From Pseudomonadota bacterium (GTDB lineage: Bacteria; Verrucomicrobiota; Verrucomicrobiia; Limisphaerales; SXTU01): a DNA stretch of 64,000 nt. The DNA lies in NCBI GenBank assembly GCA_009922615.1, contig RFVF01000012.1:18520-82519 (forward strand), in the 5' to 3' direction. Shown here in pieces: positions 33,234-42,209 of this stretch; the first letter of the stretch is position 1, and every line of letters begins with the position of its first letter. The position numbers and the translations under genes were made by a program. Under the pieces are notes generated by a model that ran no database searches, was not told the origin of the DNA, and was given only the letters and a program-made list of their open reading frames with translations.

Positions 33234-33841
33234 CAGAAGAAACGGCGCGGGACGTAGATGCGGTCGCCGGGAAACAACGTCCGGTCCAAGGTGGGATTCT
33301 CGATGGCCGCCTTGCAATCCATCAGTTCCTTCACATCGCCCGTGCGGGTGATGGTAACCTTGGTCTTGTCACCGAACTCGCTGAAATCGCCGGCGGCGGA
33401 AATGGCTTTGAGGACCGTCAGACCAGGCGTGTAGGGGTAGCGGTTGGGCAGCTTGACGAAACCACCGACATACACAAACCGCTGGTCATCCTGTTTCACC
33501 GTCACCGTCATCTTGGTGTAAAAGCTCGGCACGTAACGGGCACGAATCTCGACTTCGAGCTTCGACCGGGTCTTGCCCGCCGCGACAAAGGTTTGGTCCA
33601 GATGCAGGGTGATCTTGCCATCCTCGGAAATGGCCGCGTCCGCCGGTATGGGGCCGCCGGGGATGTCAGCGAGGATGACCTGGATTTTTTCGCCGACGCG
33701 CAGGATGTCGGTGGAATCTGCCGCAGCAGCCCCGCCGGGCGAATGCCCCGTGGCTCTTCCGGTTCCGGCACTGGGAGTGTCGCAAGCGATGGCGAAACAG
33801 CAAGCGAACGCGATGACGACAAGTTTCCAAACGTTCTTCAT
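33233..33841 (-). CDS. polysaccharide export lipoprotein (Wza/BexD-like, SLBB)
   Basis: 202 residues from ATG 33841 (MKNVWKLVVIAFACCFAIAC), a lipoprotein signal with lipobox at IAC. The Poly_export domain (VGEKIQVILADIPGGPIPAD, KITLHLDQTFVAAGKT) is followed by an SLBB-like segment (VYVGGFVKLPNRYPYTPG, GDRIYVPRR). Short relative to E. coli Wza, with one SLBB repeat and no C-terminal membrane helix. It should form or support the periplasmic/outer-membrane export channel with the autokinase encoded upstream. Confidence 0.9.
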   Translation of the reverse strand: MKNVWKLVVIAFACCFAIACDTPSAGTGRATGHSPGGAAAADSTDILRVGEKIQVILADIPGGPIPADAAISEDGKITLHLDQTFVAAGKTRSKLEVEIRARYVPSFYTKMTVTVKQDDQRFVYVGGFVKLPNRYPYTPGLTVLKAISAAGDFSEFGDKTKVTITRTGDVKELMDCKAAIENPTLDRTLFPGDRIYVPRRFF

Positions 33842-33877
33842 GGGCTTTACGGTGTCCGGTCGCAACGGAGCGGGCAA

Positions 33878-35956
33878 TCAGTATTTCGACTTAATCGACG
33901 GGACCGATGCAGTCGTTGACTTGTGACGGTCAGCCTTGCCTTCCGGCTTGCCGTTGGGGCTGGGCTCGTCGGCGTTGTTGTTGCTGTGGTAGTGGTAGCC
34001 ACTGTAGTAGTAATACGACGAGTCGCTGGCGAGGTTGATGTTGTTGAGCACCACGCCGAGGAGCCGGCCGCCGACCTTGTCCACCATCTGCCGCGCCCGA
34101 ATGGCGAGGGTCTGCGGGTATTTGCGGTATTGAATGACCAACAGGGAGAGGTCCGCGCCACTGGCTAGCACGGTGGCATCGCTGACGCCCATGATCGGCG
34201 GAGCATCGAAGTGCAGGTCCGGCAGCGAGGTGGTCTGGACCACTTCCTCGAGCTTGTTCTGGCCGAGTAGATAATTGGTGAGGCCGAGGGAATTGGACAG
34301 GCCGAGCCGTTTGTGGAGGCTGGGGCGGCGGAGGTCGGAGTCCACGAGGAGAACCTTGCTGCCGTTCTGGGCGAAGATGGTGGCCAAATTCAGCACAGTG
34401 GTGGACTTGCCCTCGCCCGCGCCACCGCTGACGACGGTGATGGCGTTGGCTTTTTCATTCTTGCGGGTGAAGAGGATGTTGGTGCGCAGCACGCGGTAGG
34501 CTTCCGCATGCGGGCTGTCCGAACCTTCATCCAGTAGCGCGCCGACGTTTTGCGGAATGACGGCAAGGACCGGTGCCTGCAAGGCGCGCTCCACGTCGTC
34601 GATGGTCTTCACGCTGGTGTCGAGGTATTCGATGAAGAAGGCCAGGCCGATGCCGAGCATGAGGCCGACCAACGCCCCGAGAGCCACGTTGAGCTTCATC
34701 TTCGGGTAGGCGGCTTTGACGGCGGATTCGGCCACGTCGATGATGCGGACGGCGGAGGTGACCGGGATGTCGGCATCCAATTCTTCCACCTGAATCTTGT
34801 TTTCCACCAGGTCGCGCAGCCGTTGATACCGTTCCAGAACTTGCAGCGCCAGCAGGTATTCGCGGTTCTTTTTCACGGCCGTTCGGCTCAACTCCTTGGC
34901 TTCCTCCAACCGCTTGGTGATGTCGTCGAGCGAAGCCTTGAGCGCGGTCAGATCGGTGTTCAAGCTGATCATGATGCCGTCCACCGTCGCATTGATCTGT
35001 GAATTCAGCTTGGCGATGACCGCCTCCATCTGGATGTAGGTCGGGTGGTTGGTGCCCAGCTCCTTGCTTTTGGCAACGAACTCTTTTTCAGCGACACTCA
35101 ACTCATCCAGACGGCGGGCCAGATTCTCGTCGTTAAGGTTTAAGCGGATCGCATACTTGAGCTTTTCGGGGGAGGCTTTGAGGAAGGCGTCGTAGCGGGT
35201 CTGGCGCTGGACATAATTGGCCCGCATGTCCAAGGTCTGGCGTTCGAGTTCGCGGATGGTGTCCACTTCCAACCCGGTGACACTGCCGGGGGTTTCCTGA
35301 ATGGGGTTGAGGCGGGATTCCTTCAGGATCTGGTTGACGTTGCTTTGCGCGCTCTGAACCAGCGCCTCCTTGCCCGCGAGCTTGTCCCGCATCGCCTTGA
35401 TCCCCTGGGCCTTGGACCGTTTGCGCAGTTCATCGCGGCTCTCCTTGTAAACCTCGGCAATCTTGTTCGCGATGTCCGCCGCCTCGGCCTTGTCTTTGCT
35501 GTAAACGTTGATCTCGATGATGCTGGTGTTGCGGACGTTGCGCGGGTCGATGATCTTCTGGAGCATCTCGAAGGCCTTGATCTTGGATTCGCCCAAGAGG
35601 TATTTCTGATTCCACCGCTGCACCAGTTTCAGATCGTCGATGACCTTGTAGAGCACTTCCTTCGATTGAATGATCTCGAATTGCGTCATCACGAAGTAGG
35701 GATCGTAGCCCATCTGAACTTCCCGCTGCGCCAGCGGCGAGATGTCCCCGGTGTCCTTCTGCACATCCATGCGGACGGAGCTCATATAGGTCGGCTCGAT
35801 CCACTGGGTCAGCAACGTAGTCGTGGTGACGACCAGCACGAACACCATGAAGATGATGAGCTTGCGCATCCGGATGATGCGCCAGTAGTCGAGGAAATGG
35901 AGCTTGTTCTCCGGTGTCCCGGAGGCTGAGTCAGCGTATGAGGGGGCTGCGTCCAT
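33878..35956 (-). CDS. chain-length determinant fused to BY-type tyrosine autokinase (Wzc-like)
   Basis: 692 residues. N-terminal Wzz domain with TM1 near 30-50, a long coiled-coil periplasmic section (about 55-430) and TM2 (about 432-452, LNVALGALVGLMLGIGLAFF). Cytoplasmic BY-kinase domain about 480-650: Walker A GGAGEGKSTT (K517), Walker A' KVLLVDSDLRRPS and a DAPPIMG motif. The C-terminus carries the tyrosine cluster (SSYYYYSGYHYHS) used for autophosphorylation. Controls polymer length and export. Confidence 0.94.
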   Translation of the reverse strand: MDAAPSYADSASGTPENKLHFLDYWRIIRMRKLIIFMVFVLVVTTTTLLTQWIEPTYMSSVRMDVQKDTGDISPLAQREVQMGYDPYFVMTQFEIIQSKEVLYKVIDDLKLVQRWNQKYLLGESKIKAFEMLQKIIDPRNVRNTSIIEINVYSKDKAEAADIANKIAEVYKESRDELRKRSKAQGIKAMRDKLAGKEALVQSAQSNVNQILKESRLNPIQETPGSVTGLEVDTIRELERQTLDMRANYVQRQTRYDAFLKASPEKLKYAIRLNLNDENLARRLDELSVAEKEFVAKSKELGTNHPTYIQMEAVIAKLNSQINATVDGIMISLNTDLTALKASLDDITKRLEEAKELSRTAVKKNREYLLALQVLERYQRLRDLVENKIQVEELDADIPVTSAVRIIDVAESAVKAAYPKMKLNVALGALVGLMLGIGLAFFIEYLDTSVKTIDDVERALQAPVLAVIPQNVGALLDEGSDSPHAEAYRVLRTNILFTRKNEKANAITVVSGGAGEGKSTTVLNLATIFAQNGSKVLLVDSDLRRPSLHKRLGLSNSLGLTNYLLGQNKLEEVVQTTSLPDLHFDAPPIMGVSDATVLASGADLSLLVIQYRKYPQTLAIRARQMVDKVGGRLLGVVLNNINLASDSSYYYYSGYHYHSNNNADEPSPNGKPEGKADRHKSTTASVPSIKSKY

Positions 35957-36022
35957 GTGCTTAAAATAAAAGGAGGCCAGAGTTCGTGCTCCAGCCTCCC
36001 TCGCAGTTCAAAGAGTCGTCAA

Positions 36023-37315
36023 TCAGTAAGATGCCCTAAAGCCAAGGTAAACCCGGTTGCGATAGTAGCTGCGACCGGCCAAGTCAGAATCCAGCCGATC
36101 GTAGTTGTAGCCAGCTTCCATGGACCAGAACTGGTGGAACTTCCATTCCACATTCAGCCCGGTGGTAAAGAGGTTGTCGGCCGTGTCGGTCGTGCCCCGG
36201 TATTCCGAGTGTTGAAATTGAGCCAGCAGGCTACCCTTCAAGTCCGGGAGGAACTCGTGATTGAGCGAGCCATAAACCGTGGTGGCCGCAGCATCCACTG
36301 AGGTGGAAATATCGGTGGTGATGCGGGTCACGCGGACGCCGAGCTGTAGGGAACTGTTCGGCAGGTAATCCCAGGTTCCATTGGCATCCGCATAGGGGCT
36401 GACCTGGGAGCGTTGAAAGGCAGGCGAGGCGGGAACCAACGCGGCCAGCGCAGCATCCGCCGAGGCGGCGTTGGGATACTCGACGTATTGGAGGCCAACA
36501 CGACCATTCACTTTGAGTTCAGGGGTGAACTTATGGCTTACGCCAGTGAAGAAATAGTGTGACCGAGTATCACGTGACTCAGGCAGAACCGTCCCGATTA
36601 TGAAATCCTTGCTCGTCGAATCGGTCAGCCCGAGCGAATAGCCCATCAGCAACTCCGTCCCGGTCTCGTCGAAAATCCGGTAGCGGCCCGCAATGGTGAA
36701 GAGATGCTCCACGCGGTCCAGCAACGCAGACCGGGAGCCAACCGCCCCCCCCTTGCTGGAATTGTCCTCCTGATAATCGTAAAATGTGTTCGCGTAGCTC
36801 ACCTCGCCGGACCACCGCTCGATGATATCGTCCCACGCATATTTCAGCTGGACATTGTTGCGGATGTTGCTCCCGTCCGTGCGACTGAACGTGGAAACCA
36901 AGCCCGGATCCAACACGCCGGGCTCCTGAGCGACAGCGAAGGAGTCCGTCACGGTCAAGCTCTGCTTCTCGGTGAAGCGATGCGTGAAATCAGCGCCAAA
37001 GTCAAAGCTGTGATCCGCCGAGCCCGAGGTGCGGTCCTCGTAGTAGCGCATTCCATACCGCGAATTAAGATTCAACGACGACTGTCCCCAATCCAGTTTG
37101 TAGCTTCCGGACGGGCTGAGTTCCAAACCCCAGCTAGACCGCTTGGTTGGGCTGCCCGGAGCTGGAGCCTTGGACGGCGACGTCGTGTAGTTGTCGTCGT
37201 AAAAGCTGCGGACGCTCGCCGTGACGTTCCATGGCTTGGCTTCCTGTGCCTGCGCGGGTTGCACCGCCACCGCACCCAGCACAGCCGCTCCCGTTGTCGC
37301 AATGATCCGATTCAT
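36023..37315 (-). CDS. outer-membrane beta-barrel protein of the polysaccharide cluster
   Basis: 430 residues from ATG 37315 (MNRIIATTGAAVLGAVAVQP), signal peptide cleaved near AQAQEA. The body has alternating aromatic/polar strands (WNVTASVRSFYDDNYTTS, LNLNSRYGMRYYEDRT) and ends with an aromatic barrel-type C-terminus (RVYLGFRASY). Similar barrels accompany Wza/Wzc genes in this phylum. It is the first gene of the export set; its exact role is not known. Confidence 0.82.
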   Translation of the reverse strand: MNRIIATTGAAVLGAVAVQPAQAQEAKPWNVTASVRSFYDDNYTTSPSKAPAPGSPTKRSSWGLELSPSGSYKLDWGQSSLNLNSRYGMRYYEDRTSGSADHSFDFGADFTHRFTEKQSLTVTDSFAVAQEPGVLDPGLVSTFSRTDGSNIRNNVQLKYAWDDIIERWSGEVSYANTFYDYQEDNSSKGGAVGSRSALLDRVEHLFTIAGRYRIFDETGTELLMGYSLGLTDSTSKDFIIGTVLPESRDTRSHYFFTGVSHKFTPELKVNGRVGLQYVEYPNAASADAALAALVPASPAFQRSQVSPYADANGTWDYLPNSSLQLGVRVTRITTDISTSVDAAATTVYGSLNHEFLPDLKGSLLAQFQHSEYRGTTDTADNLFTTGLNVEWKFHQFWSMEAGYNYDRLDSDLAGRSYYRNRVYLGFRASY

Positions 37316-37416
37316 AAGACCTAAATGCCCGTGTTTCCCACTGAAATTTCGCCGCTTTGGTAATGGATCAGCCCCCACCGGTCAACGCTATTCTCTCCCA
37401 CCTCGTAAAAAACCCT

Positions 37417-38262
37417 TCACGGCCGATCCGCCTCACGCACCCGCTCCAGAACCACATCGGCCAGCAACGGCTCGGTGCCGATGCTCGGCGCATACCAGAG
37501 GCGCTTGCCGTGCCGCTCCGTTGGGTTACGCCAGGTCGGCTGGCCGCTGCGGAAACGCTCCTGCACCACCGCTGCCGGCTCGCCCAACATCATCGGAATG
37601 TCCTCATACGAATGCAGGCCGTCGCTGATGAAGAAGGGCACCATGACGAGGTTCCGCACCTGCGCCAGCCGCCAACAATCGCCGATGCGCGGCTCCTCCT
37701 CCATGAAGACCGCGTGGACTTCCGCGTAAATTTCCCGCGCCCGGATCAGTTCCACCTGCCGCTCGATGGCCTTGCGTGAATTCTCGTTGTTCCCCGTCCC
37801 GTGCCCGGCGATGAAGAGCGCAGTGTCGGCCGGCTTGGGCAATGCCGGGAAAGGATGCCGCTCCACCACACCCCGTGCCCGGGCCAGCAACACGTTCGTC
37901 ATGCTCGGGTGCGTCCCCACCGGACCGCAGTAGTGCAGCATCTGTCCGCCGCACAGCCGGATACGCGGGAAATCTTTCTGGCCGGGCTGGCAAAAACCGA
38001 GTTCCCGCGGGATGACCTCCTCCGTAAAATAGCCCTCGCTGATGAACAGCGGGACAATGAAGACACGCCGCGCGAACACGCCACGCAGCACACCACTCAC
38101 GGACGGCTCCTCTTTCCAGAAGCACTCCACGACTTGCGCAAACACCCCGCGTCGCCGCAACTCATCCGCGTGCTGATGCGTTGGCGCGGCGGAATCCGCG
38201 TTCAATGTCGAGCCGTGCCCGACCAATACCAGTGCCGCATCCGTGTATGAGTCATTTGCCAC
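37417..38262 (-). CDS. sirohydrochlorin chelatase family protein with two CbiX domains
   Basis: 281 residues. Two CbiX-like halves, about 10-130 and 150-270: LVLVGHGSTLNADSA with FIVPLFISEGYFTEEVIPRE, and LFIAGHGTGNNENS with VMVPFFISDGLHSYEDIP. The His in each GHG motif and in the second half H-S-Y-E-D are candidate metal ligands. It probably inserts Fe or Co into sirohydrochlorin; siroheme is the cofactor of the nitrite/sulfite reductase at 44027, 6 kb away. Divergent from the ABC operon. Confidence 0.85.
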   Translation of the reverse strand: MANDSYTDAALVLVGHGSTLNADSAAPTHQHADELRRRGVFAQVVECFWKEEPSVSGVLRGVFARRVFIVPLFISEGYFTEEVIPRELGFCQPGQKDFPRIRLCGGQMLHYCGPVGTHPSMTNVLLARARGVVERHPFPALPKPADTALFIAGHGTGNNENSRKAIERQVELIRAREIYAEVHAVFMEEEPRIGDCWRLAQVRNLVMVPFFISDGLHSYEDIPMMLGEPAAVVQERFRSGQPTWRNPTERHGKRLWYAPSIGTEPLLADVVLERVREADRP

Positions 38263-38373
38263 GCGCCATAAGTAGCGCGGAATCGAGGAAAGCCCAAGCC
38301 CGTTCCCGCATCACCGCCCTGAACTTTGCACCTTGAACTTTGACCTCAGAACGGCACCCTCCCTGTGTCTGCC

Positions 38374-39333
38374 ATGTCCCCGCCGCTGCTCACTCAACCA
38401 CCGCGCCCCGCCGTCCGGCTCACCAACGTCACCAAGACCTTCGGAGCGCACACCGCCGTCCGCCAGCTCTCCCTCTCCGTCCCCACTGGCTGCACCTACG
38501 GCTTCATCGGACCCAACGGCTCCGGCAAGACCACGACCATCCGCACCATTCTCCACATCTTCCACCCTGACTCCGGCGAAGTCGAAGTCCTCGGCGAGCG
38601 CAGCACCCGCGCCGCCAACGACCGCATCGGCTACCTGCCCGAGGAACGCGGCCTCTACAAGAAAATGACCGTCCACCGCGTGCTCGCCTACTACGCCGCG
38701 CTCAAGGGCATGAAGCGCGCCGATGCCGCCGCCGAGATTCAGAAGTGGCTCGCGAAAATGGGCCTGAGCGAGTGGGCCGACAAAAAGGTCGAAGCGCTCT
38801 CCAAAGGCATGGCGCAGAAAATCCAGTTCATCGCCGCCGTCATCGCCCGGCCCGAGCTGCTCATCCTCGACGAACCCTTCTCCGGCCTCGACCCGGTGAA
38901 CCTTGAAGTCATCCGCGCCGCCATTCTCGAACTCCGCGCCGCCGGCACCACCGTCATCTTCAGCACGCACGACATGGCGATGGCGGAGACAATGTGCGAC
39001 TTCATCTTCATGATCTACCGAGGCAACAAAGTCCTCGACGGCACGCTCGCCGACATCCAGCGCAGCTACGGCGAAGACACCGTGCGGGTGAACTGCACCG
39101 GCGGCGCCGACCTCCTGCGCAACCTGCCGGGCGTCGAACTAGTCCGCGACCTCGGCCAATCCCAGGAACTCCGTCACCCCGATCCACAAGCCCTCCTCCG
39201 CGAGCTGGCGGCCCGCACAACCGTCCGGCATTTCGAGGTCTGCCAGCCCTCGCTACACGACATCTTCATCCGCATCGCGAAACCGGACTCGCAGGAGATG
39301 CAAGTGCCCAAGACGACGGGAGGAGGGTCGTGA
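38374..39333 (+). CDS. ABC transporter ATP-binding protein (NatA/CcmA type)
   Basis: 319 residues from ATG 38374; a GTG three codons earlier is also possible. Walker A is GPNGSGKTT, the signature is ALSKGMAQKIQF (variant), Walker B is LLILDEPFSGLDPVN, and the switch His is in VIFSTHDMAMAE. The C-terminal 100 residues are the DUF4162-like extension of such exporters. Its stop overlaps the start of the PhyH-type gene. The ABC permease is the gene after that. Confidence 0.92.
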   Translation: MSPPLLTQPPRPAVRLTNVTKTFGAHTAVRQLSLSVPTGCTYGFIGPNGSGKTTTIRTILHIFHPDSGEVEVLGERSTRAANDRIGYLPEERGLYKKMTVHRVLAYYAALKGMKRADAAAEIQKWLAKMGLSEWADKKVEALSKGMAQKIQFIAAVIARPELLILDEPFSGLDPVNLEVIRAAILELRAAGTTVIFSTHDMAMAETMCDFIFMIYRGNKVLDGTLADIQRSYGEDTVRVNCTGGADLLRNLPGVELVRDLGQSQELRHPDPQALLRELAARTTVRHFEVCQPSLHDIFIRIAKPDSQEMQVPKTTGGGS

Positions 39334-39998
39334 TGGACTATCACGTCGAACCGCATGGGTTTGCATTCTGCCGGCAGGTCATAGAACCGGAGGCGTTGAA
39401 CCGGTTCACCAAGTTGCTCGGTCCGGTCACGGGCGCTGGACGGCGCGGGCTACTGCGCGAACCTGCCGTCACCGAATTGGCACGCTCGGAACGGTTGCTT
39501 GCTCTCGTGCGCCCACACGTCCCAACTGAACCATTGCCGGTGCGGGCCATCTATTTCGACAAGAGCCCCGAAGCCAACTGGCTCGTCGCATGGCATCAGG
39601 ACTTGACGCTCTCGGTCCGCGCGCGTGCCGAAGTGCCCGGGTTTGGACCGTGGAGCACCAAGGACGGCGTGCCGCACGTCCAGCCGCCGATGGCATTGCT
39701 CGAACAGATGCTCGCTGTCCGGCTCCACTTCGATGACACCGACGAGGCCAACGGTGCCTTGCGGGTGATGCCGAAGACTCATTGTCTGGGTCGGTTGTCC
39801 GCTGAATCCATCCAAGGATTACGATCAAGCCAGCCCGAAGTTCTGTGTAATGCAGCGGCCGGGGATGCGCTGTTGATGCGCCCGTTGCTGCTGCACGCTT
39901 CGGGTCGTTCCACCAGCCCCCGGCACCGCAGGGTGTTGCATTTGGAATACGCTGGGTTTCAGTTGCCGCCAGAACTTGAGTGGAACGAAGCCGCCTGA
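39333..39998 (+). CDS. phytanoyl-CoA dioxygenase (PhyH) family Fe(II)/2-oxoglutarate oxygenase
   Basis: 221 residues. The facial triad is visible as H-x-D in VAWHQDLTLS and a distal His in RPLLLHASGRSTSPRHRR, with the Arg that binds 2-oxoglutarate following. A PhyH-type GALRVMPKTHCLG lies between. The ATG shares one base with the stop of the ABC ATPase gene. It separates the ATPase from its permease, so the oxygenase is likely expressed as part of the transporter operon and may modify the exported compound (inference). Confidence 0.87.
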   Translation: MDYHVEPHGFAFCRQVIEPEALNRFTKLLGPVTGAGRRGLLREPAVTELARSERLLALVRPHVPTEPLPVRAIYFDKSPEANWLVAWHQDLTLSVRARAEVPGFGPWSTKDGVPHVQPPMALLEQMLAVRLHFDDTDEANGALRVMPKTHCLGRLSAESIQGLRSSQPEVLCNAAAGDALLMRPLLLHASGRSTSPRHRRVLHLEYAGFQLPPELEWNEAA

Positions 39999-40021
39999 CC
40001 GACTGGAAATTCCTTTTCGCC

Positions 40022-41368
40022 ATGAACAAAATCCGGCGCGTCGCCCTCACCGAATACCTCAACGCCGTGCGCAGCAAGGCGTTCATCATCGGCGTGCTGA
40101 TGCTGCCCGTCATCATGGCCGCCTCGGTCGCCGTGCAGGTTTTCGCCCAGAAGAAAACCGATCTCACCCCGCGCCGCTTCGCCGTGCTTGACCGCTCGGG
40201 CCAGCTCTACGCCGTCCTCGCGGCCAAGGCCAAATCGCGGAACGACTGGCTCCACACGAACGACGCCTCCGTCTCCGTCGAGATGAAGGGGCAGCGGTTG
40301 AAAATGGATTTGCCCAAGCAGCCTGAATTCGTGCCCGAGGAGTTCAAACCCACGGGCGACGACGAGAAGGCCGCCGAACTCCAGCTCTCCGAACGCGTGC
40401 GGCGGAAGGAGCTTTTCGCCTTCGTCATCATCGGGCGAAACGTGCTCGCGCGCGGGGCCACCAACCACATGGAACTGCTCTACCACACCCAAACCCCGAC
40501 CTTTCAGGAGCTGCCCAACTGGCTCGACAGCACGCTCAACGCGGAAATCCGCGAGCGCCGTTTCACCGCCGCCGGCGTGGACTCGCAGCAGGTCCGGCTC
40601 CTCTCGCAGTCCGTCCCCTTGCAACGCCTCGGCCTCGCGGAAAAGAAAACCAGCGGTGAAGTCGTCGCCGCCAAGCGCGACAACCCCATCGCCACCCACG
40701 CCGTGCCCATCGGCGCGATGATGCTCCTCTTCATGACGGTGATGAGCAGCGCCCCCGCGCTGCTGAACACCGTGCTCGAAGAAAAGATGGCCAAGATTTC
40801 CGAGGTGCTCCTCGCCAGCGTGTCGCCCTTCCAGCTCATGCTCGGCAAGCTCGTCGGCACGGTGATGGTCTCCTTCACGCTCTCGACGTTTTACCTCGCC
40901 GGAGTGGCGTGGATGCTGTGGAAATTCGATCAGCTCGGGAACGTGCCGGGCCAGCTCTTCGCGTGGTTCTTCCTCTTCCAGTTGCTGGCGCTGCTGATCT
41001 TCGGCTCCATGTTCATCGCCGTGGGCGCAGCGTGCAGTGAAATCCGCGACGCGCAAAACCTGATGATGCCCGTGATGATGACCATCATGCTCCCGATGAT
41101 GACGTGGATGGCTGTGCTACAATCCCCCACCAGTCCGTTCTCCCGCGCCCTCTCGCTCTTCCCGCCGGCCACGCCGCTCATCATGTTCCTGCGGATCGCC
41201 ATTCCGCCCGGTCCGGCCTGGTGGGAAGTGGCGCTGGGCCTCGTCCTCACCACGCTCTTCATGATCGGTTGCGTGTGGGCGAGCGCGAAAATCTTCCGCA
41301 TCGGCATCCTGTCACAAGGCCAGGCTCCGAGCCTGCCGAAGCTGGTGACGTGGGTATTTTCCAAATGA
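40022..41368 (+). CDS. ABC transporter permease (NatB type)
   Basis: 448 residues from ATG 40022 (MNKIRRVALTEYLNAVRSKA). TM1 about 20-45, a large extracytoplasmic domain about 50-230, then five or six membrane segments (VPIGAMMLLFMTVMSSAPAL, VMVSFTLSTFYLAGVAWML, FAWFFLFQLLALLIFGSMF). Matches NatB/YhaP-type exporters of Na+, antibiotics or proteins. Starts 23 bp after the PhyH-type gene. Confidence 0.92.
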   Translation: MNKIRRVALTEYLNAVRSKAFIIGVLMLPVIMAASVAVQVFAQKKTDLTPRRFAVLDRSGQLYAVLAAKAKSRNDWLHTNDASVSVEMKGQRLKMDLPKQPEFVPEEFKPTGDDEKAAELQLSERVRRKELFAFVIIGRNVLARGATNHMELLYHTQTPTFQELPNWLDSTLNAEIRERRFTAAGVDSQQVRLLSQSVPLQRLGLAEKKTSGEVVAAKRDNPIATHAVPIGAMMLLFMTVMSSAPALLNTVLEEKMAKISEVLLASVSPFQLMLGKLVGTVMVSFTLSTFYLAGVAWMLWKFDQLGNVPGQLFAWFFLFQLLALLIFGSMFIAVGAACSEIRDAQNLMMPVMMTIMLPMMTWMAVLQSPTSPFSRALSLFPPATPLIMFLRIAIPPGPAWWEVALGLVLTTLFMIGCVWASAKIFRIGILSQGQAPSLPKLVTWVFSK

Positions 41369-41416
41369 TGAACCGGCCTTGGCCTGCGCCCTTCCCCTGC
41401 CCTATTCTTCGCCCAC

Positions 41417-42196
41417 ATGAAACGCCGCACCTTTTTGAAAACCTCTGTCACCGCTTCCGCCACGGCCGCCGCGTCCATCGCCGCTTCCGCCGCCGCCCAA
41501 CCCGGACCCGAGTATTACGAGCTGCGCACCTGGTCGCTCAAGGTTGCCAAGCAACCATTGCTCGACGCCTATTTGCGCCGCGCCCTCTTGCCCGCGCTCA
41601 AGCGTCTGGGCCTCGGCCCCGTCGGTGTCTTCGCCGAGTCGCAGCCGAACGAAGAAGTGAAAGTCCACGCACTCATCACCTACGCCGCGCCCGAGCAGTT
41701 CGCCACCTTGTCCGCGCGCCTCGCGGCTGACGCTGAACACCAGAAAGCCGGAGCCGAATACCTCAACGCAAAAGCCAGCGACCCGATCTACTCCCGCATC
41801 GAAAGCTCCTTCATGGTCGCCATCGAGGGCTTGCCGAAACTGGTGAAGCCCGACGCTACGAAGTCCCGCCTGTTCAACCTCCGCATCTACGAGAGCCACA
41901 ACGAGCGCGCGGGCAAGAGGAAGATCGAGATGTTCAATCGCGGCGAGCTGGCCATCTTCAAGCGCACCGGCCTCACGCCGGTCATGTTCGCCGAAACCCT
42001 GAGCGGCACGCTCATGCCGAACCTCACCTACCTGCTCGTCTTTCCGAACGACGATGCGCGCAAGAAAGCCTGGGACACGTTCCGCGCCGACCCCGAGTGG
42101 CTGAAACTGAAAGCCGTCCCGGAATACGCCGACAAGGAAATCGTCCTCAAGGTCACGAACCGCCTGCTCACGCCCACGCCGTATTCGGAGCTCTGA
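41417..42196 (+). CDS. exported NIPSNAP family protein
   Basis: 259 residues. A Tat/Sec-type leader (MKRRTFLKTSVTASATAAAS) ends near ASAAAQ. The mature part has two NIPSNAP ferredoxin-like repeats beginning YYELRTWSLKVAKQPLLDAY and FNLRIYESHNERAGKRKIEM. These proteins are frequent in Planctomycetota and Verrucomicrobiota and of unknown function. Convergent with the diflavin reductase gene. Confidence 0.85.
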   Translation: MKRRTFLKTSVTASATAAASIAASAAAQPGPEYYELRTWSLKVAKQPLLDAYLRRALLPALKRLGLGPVGVFAESQPNEEVKVHALITYAAPEQFATLSARLAADAEHQKAGAEYLNAKASDPIYSRIESSFMVAIEGLPKLVKPDATKSRLFNLRIYESHNERAGKRKIEMFNRGELAIFKRTGLTPVMFAETLSGTLMPNLTYLLVFPNDDARKKAWDTFRADPEWLKLKAVPEYADKEIVLKVTNRLLTPTPYSEL

Positions 42197-42209
42197 CGCG
42201 TGGAGCGAC

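Noticed and set aside
38994..39998. 334-residue frame that would fuse the end of the ABC ATPase gene region with the PhyH-type protein
   Set aside because: Its first third is out of frame with the conserved ATPase, and Arg/His/Pro-rich; the PhyH-type gene starts at ATG 39333.
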